From Solen grandis (taxonomy: Eukaryota; Mollusca; Bivalvia; Adapedonta; Solenidae), in the NCBI GenBank assembly GCA_021229015.1, contig CM037794.1, positions 41,001,126 to 41,065,125 of the forward strand: a DNA stretch of 64,000 nucleotides, in the 5' to 3' direction. Made by a program: the position numbers and the translations under genes. How positions within the stretch are numbered: the first letter of the stretch is position 1; every line of letters begins with the position of its first letter. The notes beneath the pieces are model-generated. The model saw only the letters and a list, made by a program, of their open reading frames with translations, did not search any database and was not told the origin of the DNA. Below are positions 58,761-64,000 of the stretch, one piece after another.

Positions 58761-59831
58761 ACATATACACATAGAATAAAAGTGAGTATATGTTGACATG
58801 GTATCTGTTTTTCAGTTGCAGCGTTGGAAAATAATGCAGAATGCACTAATGAATAATAAAGTTTAATTGCTGAGAACAATTACATGTATAGTTAAATTGC
58901 AACCTGCAAAGCAGAATCAAACACATTCTTCGGGTATGACAGACGAATAGCAAAAAAATCACAAATCTAAAACTGGTAACAAAAAATACACCGGTAACAC
59001 GTTACACTAGGGCTGTAGAAATCCGTTGCCCGTTATTGTTGTGGAATATGTCATGAGTCACCCTTATTACTGCACACTGCTATGCAGTTGTTTTAGTCTA
59101 GGACCATAAACCAATATGTTCATGTGTAACTTATGCTTATGAATATGTGAACATTGAGGTTTATACGGAACGTACGCCAGCCCGTGTGTTCGTACAAACG
59201 ACACACAGCATGGACTCGAAAGATAAATTGGATAAATCTCAAAGATTTATAATAGGAACCGTGTAGTAATGCCGATTCGTTGCTTTGTAACACTTTGTAC
59301 ACTAAATATTTTTATTTCAGATTTATCCAATTTCGATACTCAATTCTCGCAACTGTGTAATGCTAGTTTTAAACTCAACACAATAACTGAGTAACCGTGA
59401 TACTCTATATGTATAGTGTTGTTTCGTAACGGCGCTAAATTCGATGAAAATAACCAGCTCGTTCTTTCCGTAGTATCGATATCAAATCTGTGTACTAGTA
59501 ATTAAAGAAACTATGCTTTCTTTACGTACTACATGTATTTGCATGATGGTGACTGTGTCATTATGGTATCACATCCTACCGACATGGTAAATAAACCTTT
59601 AAAAGAATGATAACATACTGGCATGGTATTGTAGGTTTACACACTGCAATGGTGCTAAATTGAATATTGAATATTATATATCATCATTATATCTTTATAT
59701 TGTAATATGCTCATAAACTAATAAACCATTCTGGTGTGGTACCATTCCTATTGACATAACACATACACCTTAAACATAATTGACAGTATACTGAAAAGAA
59801 ATTGTAGTGTTACAAACTTAAATGGTGTTAT

Positions 59832-60050
59832 TGACTTTAACACTTACTCAGCCCCTCACCACGTGGGTTCGAATCTCGGCAGGGTCATTCCAATTTTCAT
59901 GTGAGGAAGCCTCCAGCTGGCTTGCGGTAGGTCGGTGGTTCTACTCGGATGCCTCCGTGCATTCGGAGTCTTCCTCCACCTTTAATTAGCTGGATGTCGC
60001 TATATGACTGAAATACTGTCAAAGCGACGGTAAACTCAAATAGTCAAGTC
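59832..60050 (+). repeat. SINE family B, 5'-truncated, with target duplication
   Basis: Starts inside the tRNA-like head, continues with B box GTGGGTTCGAATCTCGGCAG and the family B body, and ends GCGACGGTAAACTCAAATAG. TAAATGGTGTTAT flanks it on both sides (59819-59831 and 60051-60063). The target is a degenerate unit of the 205-bp satellite. Confidence 0.9.
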
Positions 60051-60424
60051 TAAATGGTGTTATATTGAGCTATCATTATACTAGAAAAAGTCCTGCGAAA
60101 ACACGGGAATGTTTATGTACTAGTGAGCATTTATAAGTTATATCATGTCCCAGTGTCCAGTCACAGGATACGGATAGGTAGAAATTTTGATGCTAAAGCA
60201 TTAAGTCACCGGAGAAGAAGGGGCCTAAAAATGGCTTATCCACTCAATATGTGGAAGCAAATCTAAAACAAAAAAATCGAACATTATTTAACTGATGTAA
60301 GGTTTTTTATTTTATATACACATGTACTTTGTATAGAAAAAAATAATGAATAATGAATATATATACAGTATATATACAGTATATATATATATTGAAAAAT
60401 ATTTTTAAGTATTTTATTATTTAA

Positions 60425-60512
60425 ATTGCCACGACTATGAATCGAACCCACAACCCTCGCTGACAACGCCTGTATAGCGAACATCCTAACTATCTTACAC
60501 ACTGGACCAATG
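60425..60512 (-). repeat. tRNA-like sequence, probable SINE head
   Basis: The minus strand reads GGCTCATTGGTCCAGTG (A box) and GTGGGTTCGATTCATAG (B box), about 85 bp overall. The anticodon region does not fold clearly, so it is more likely SINE-derived than a functional tRNA gene. Confidence 0.45.
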
Positions 60513-60514
60513 AG

Positions 60515-61146
60515 CCATCAATTACATTCAGACGAAACCAAAACATAGATGTCTAAATTTGTTGTCCGATAAAGAATGCAAGAAACCCCATTCAGAAACA
60601 AAAGGAAATGCAGTGTGTAATTAAAAGCGAATCACGGAAACTGCCGAAAATTTGACCATTTAGCGGTTTCATGTGATTACGTTAAAGAATGGGGAGAATT
60701 GTTTCAGCATTTCCGAGAAATATTTTAAAATCATAATAATAATTCAAATACGTAATTACAAGTGAAACACTCTTAACTTTTTTTTATAACTATACTTTAA
60801 TACTACAGCTCTAGTTAACAACAAAAATGAATTTAACATTTTCCCCGCTCTGATAAATAATCGCTGATATCAGGGGATCCATTCTTTACCGCCAATAATA
60901 TGTCTTTTAAAAATTTGATTTTGCTTGTTAGGGACTAAACATTAAAGAATTATTTTCATTAAACTACAGTTGTTACACTTATGCATTGTTGTGGTGAGGA
61001 AAGAAGCTATTTTGTGCCTTATCCATTAGTTAATATTTTCACATTTCACTGACTTCTCCTACCATAGACCTAATCTTAAACAGTATTAAATGTAGTCACC
61101 GGTGTCTCCTTATTAAATGATTAACATTTCTTTTTGAAAGTTATTC
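60515..61146. other. intergenic, no gene seen
   Basis: AT-rich; no supported coding sequence or repeat. Confidence 0.45.
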
Positions 61147-61159
61147 GTCTTCCACCGCT

Positions 61160-61427
61160 GTTTGTTTGTTTGCTGGGTTTAACGTCCCGCCGACAGTTTT
61201 TCAGCCTTTTTTTATGTCTACTTTAGACAGATATAGTGCTGCCACACTGCAGTGTCACGCCGTAGATATGTGGCATGATACCACACCCGCTTACATTATT
61301 CTGACACCGGGCCAACCAGTCATAGAACTACCATTATATGCGACTTTGGTATGTCGCGGCCGGGGATCGAACCCACGATCTCCCACTTCCCGATGCGGAC
61401 GCTCCAACCACTCGGCCACCGGAGACG
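61160..61427 (-). repeat. SINE family A, full-length, minus, with target duplication
   Basis: All family A blocks are present in inverse order, ending at head sequence GGACGCTCCAACCACTCGGC. A perfect 13-bp repeat GTCTTCCACCGCT brackets it (61147-61159, 61428-61440), so this is one of the younger copies. Confidence 0.92.
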
Positions 61428-61440
61428 GTCTTCCACCGCT

Positions 61441-62800
61441 TAAATTAGTTAACTACTTGGATGTGTGCTACAGTTTCGTCACTGTCTGAAATCCGGGTAA
61501 GAGCTGTATGGTGAACTGGCCATCTGTTAACTTTTGATGGCATAAAATGTCGATAAAAATTCAAATAGAAACAAATAAATCAAGGTTTTTACACACAAAA
61601 AAGATTTAATTAAAAAAAACCCATATATTTTGCTGTCACTTGTGTTTTAAGTTTAAAGGGGAGGGATGACATTTGCAGCATTGAAAAATAATAAAGAATG
61701 GACTAATTATGAAAGCTTTTAATTGCTGTGAACAAAATTAGTTTTCTTGCAAACTTCAAAGCAGAGTTTAACGAATTCTGCAGGAATGACAAAAGAATTG
61801 AGGAAAAAAAAAAAAAAAAAAAATACGCAGATTAAACTTGGGCTGTATAATGCGTTGCAATTTATCGTCGTGACAATATAAACATTGTATCGGGTATGAC
61901 TGACGTTAATACCACTTAATACTGCATACAACCAAGAAGTTGTTTTAGCTAAGAGCCATTAAAAATGTTGTTCACGTGTATCTTATGCTCTATAAATAGG
62001 TGAACAACGTGATTTATACCCACGCCTGGCTATATCGTCTTCATCGCGTGCATTGGTATACACGCCACACAACAAACTCGAAAGATAACTCTCAAATATG
62101 AAAAATAGGACCCGTTTAGTTAAAATATGGACAAAAAACGATTTTCGTTGCTTTGTATCATTCTTGTAACGTGGCTACGACGCTAGCCGAGGTTTACCCA
62201 GTAGAGTAGACGTATTTTTGAACAATAAGAACCTACTATACGGTGTTCCCCTTTTTTTTTTATTTTAAAAACAATAAAACAACTACTGAATGGTTCCTGT
62301 ATAACTGTAATACACTGTATTCATAGTGATGTTTCGTAATGGCTCCAAATCCGACACAAACATCAATTCGTTCATTTAGTGATATACATGTTTGCATATT
62401 GATATAGCCAGAAACTACCATGAGTGTCTGCGACGGTAACCACAGTAAAATATTGCATATTGGAGAGGATTTTAAATAAGTTTTGAGCTTTCAGTCCAAC
62501 CCCATTCTCATCTCATATTTTATTTAAATATGTTATGAGAAAAAATATTAAAACTAATCTACCATACCTGAATTAAAACACTGTGATATGATAACTTACT
62601 GCTATAAATTTGATATTGACAGTTATGGTACATGCTGTTCCACGCCACAGTTATTACATACCATTAATCAAACGAGGCAGTTATACAAATGTATCTCTTA
62701 TCACACCGCGTGAGAGATAAAAATAAATACATATCTTGATAGTTTTACTCTTAGTCACCCATCATAATACATTATTTCACAATTTATGTTTCGTGTACAT
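61441..62800. other. intergenic, no gene seen
   Basis: AT-rich. The segment 61680-62130 loosely resembles 58800-59290 (GAATAATAAAG..TTTAATTGCTG, GGGCTGTA, TTGTTTTAG, CTTATGCT), which suggests an old duplication of about 450 bp. Confidence 0.45.
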
Positions 62801-62814
62801 CTGTACTAGTTTAT

Positions 62815-63071
62815 GTTTGTATGTCTACTTTAGTCATGTATAGTAATACGACACTGCAGCTTCATGCCCTAGACATGTGGCATAATACAACACCTTATCA
62901 CATTATAATGTACCAACCTCTCCTGGAAGCAAACTTATATGCTTGGTTCCAAGCAAGAGATCTATACCAGAACCATTATCACGACTTTTTCATGTCGCGG
63001 CCGGTGATCAAACACATTACATCCAGCTCCCGAGGGGGACGCTTAAACCACTCTGCCACCTGAGGGGCGTT
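62815..63071 (-). repeat. SINE family A, diverged, minus
   Basis: Body (GACATGTGGCATAATACAAC) and head (ATGTCGCGGCCGGTGATCAA, GGACGCTTAAACCACTCTGC) are recognisable. The tail is truncated. CTAGTTTA lies on both sides (62807-62814, 63072-63079). Confidence 0.75.
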
Positions 63072-63289
63072 CTAGTTTAGTAAAATGAAATGTCGGACAA
63101 CAATCTATCAAACAATTCATGTATTGTTTGTACATTTAAACTTCCGTGCTTGATATAAGCCGGGACAAGTTTAGGTGGATCCCATTAATCAAACTTTAAA
63201 ACAATGGAATTCATTGTTCTTTGTTCAATTGTTTAATCATACATTTTCTTCCTTCAGTTTCAATAAACAGGACGTCTTTGTTTATCATG

Positions 63290-63445
63290 TTTCCGACGGT
63301 GGCATAAAGGTGACATGGAAGATATTTTTATATTATGTGCGCACGTAGTAGCTGTTACGTGCGCATGTAGTAGTTATTACGTGCGCACGTAGTAGTTATT
63401 ACGTGCGCACGTAGTAGCTTTACGTGCTAACGTAGTAGTTTTACA
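63290..63445. repeat. CpG-rich ACGTGCGCACGT minisatellite
   Basis: Four to five units of about 24 bp (TTACGTGCGCACGTAGTAGT type) each contain the palindrome ACGTGCGCACGT. The left border CGACGGTGGCATAAAGGTGA, CATGGAAG is the inverted form of the right border at 30.0 kb. Confidence 0.85.
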
Positions 63446-63499
63446 CTAGTTTTGCAGTTTTCTGCAGCTTTAAATTAAGAAAAAATCGCACAGGAATTC

Positions 63500-63640
63500 C
63501 CCAAGATGCCGAGTCCAACCGGAACTACACCCTTATAACGGCCCTGGCAAAGCGATTGCATTGTTACTGCTTGTATTTTTTTTTTAAATACGCCCCCTAG
63601 CCCGAACTCCTGGATCCGGCTCTGTATGTCACTAGGGATG
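63500..63640 (-). repeat. possible dispersed repeat (GAGCCGGATCCAGG)
   Basis: The minus strand reads GAGCCGGATCCAGGAGTTCG, GGCTAGGGGGCG, a style of terminus seen in dispersed animal repeats. The family was not identified. Confidence 0.25.
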
Positions 63641-64000
63641 TTAAAGGTTATAGGATTACTTAAAACAATACTTACATCTGATGAAGTAAATACTAGTAAA
63701 ATGAAACTTTTAATAAAATTTACAAAAGGAAATGACTTGCATATTGTTGCAACCAGAACAATAAAATTATATGAGGCTTTTATTACAACAGACATTATAC
63801 AATGTTTACAGTCTTAGTTTGCGTGTTGATACATCTTTATAAGCAACAAGCTGCATGAAAAACTATCCATCTATATATGTTAAAGCACTTTAAATGCTCG
63901 AAGAAGAGAAATAGTAAATTGCAGCTATTGTAAACTAGATTTTACACAACCTACAATCAACTTATAAAATGAAATGGGTAACTTTTACACTGTTGTTAGC

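Noticed and set aside
60425..60512. Functional tRNA gene on the minus strand
   Set aside because: A and B boxes are present, but acceptor-stem pairing and the anticodon arm are not convincing.
63475..63795. Minus-strand frame of 106 codons at the right edge
   Set aside because: Overlaps a dispersed-repeat-like segment, with no recognised domain or splice signals.

Overview
The window is eukaryotic nuclear DNA from a mollusc, most likely a bivalve. It is AT-rich and intron-rich, with long (CT)n, (CA)n and (TA)n tracts, many tRNA-derived SINEs, and gene families typical of bivalve genomes: VWD/EGF membrane proteins, fucolectin-like galactose-binding domains and lineage-expanded ARF-like GTPases. 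A run of exactly 100 N at 17011-17110 marks a scaffold gap. The bivalve assignment is inferred from gene and repeat style, not from a species marker.

Genes. (1) 12-2594 (+): the 3' end of a VWDE-like, EGF-containing type I membrane protein, five exons with consistent splice phases. (2) 7160-9024 (-) and 9717-11228 (+): two head-to-head two-exon ARF-family GTPases of 235 and 238 aa. Both carry Arg where ARFs have the catalytic Gln, and both share a 55-60 residue C-terminal extension containing a conserved motif. A third, decayed copy of the extension lies at 6680-6776. This cluster is the best candidate for an undescribed system. (3) 26549-28518 (-): a secreted protein with a signal peptide, a galactose-binding (F5/8 / fucolectin-like) domain and one EGF exon. 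I see no supported host gene from about 28.6 kb to the right edge.

Mobile DNA. The centre (30.8-44.9 kb) is a nested transposon region. A CR1/jockey-like LINE ORF2 (30819-34040, -) and a LINE ORF1 (43931-44812, -) flank a Ty3/Gypsy element (34846-43377, +), which has both LTRs, a tRNA-Leu-type primer site, a decayed gag, an intact 1400-codon pol and a GAAT target duplication. Its 3' LTR holds a solo LTR of another family (42586-43211). Around 54.2-57.5 kb two direct repeats flank 2.6 kb of noncoding DNA and look like a non-autonomous LTR element on the minus strand. At 21.2-25.8 kb long inverted repeats bound a large foldback-like element filled with CAATGGAA motifs and SINEs. Smaller MITEs lie at 2756-3588, 7754-7855 and 16331-16530.

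Repeats. At least ten copies of one tRNA-derived SINE family (A) and three of a second (B) share a similar 3' tail despite different tRNA heads. Tandem arrays include a 330-bp satellite with an AGGTCAAGGTCA box in each unit (18.76-20.04 kb), a 59-bp hairpin array (18.0 kb), a 205-bp satellite (58.1-58.8 kb), a compound CT/CA minisatellite (11.93-12.48 kb) and two CpG-rich palindromic arrays (29.8 and 63.35 kb). The rest of 44.9-64 kb is AT-rich, gene-poor sequence.
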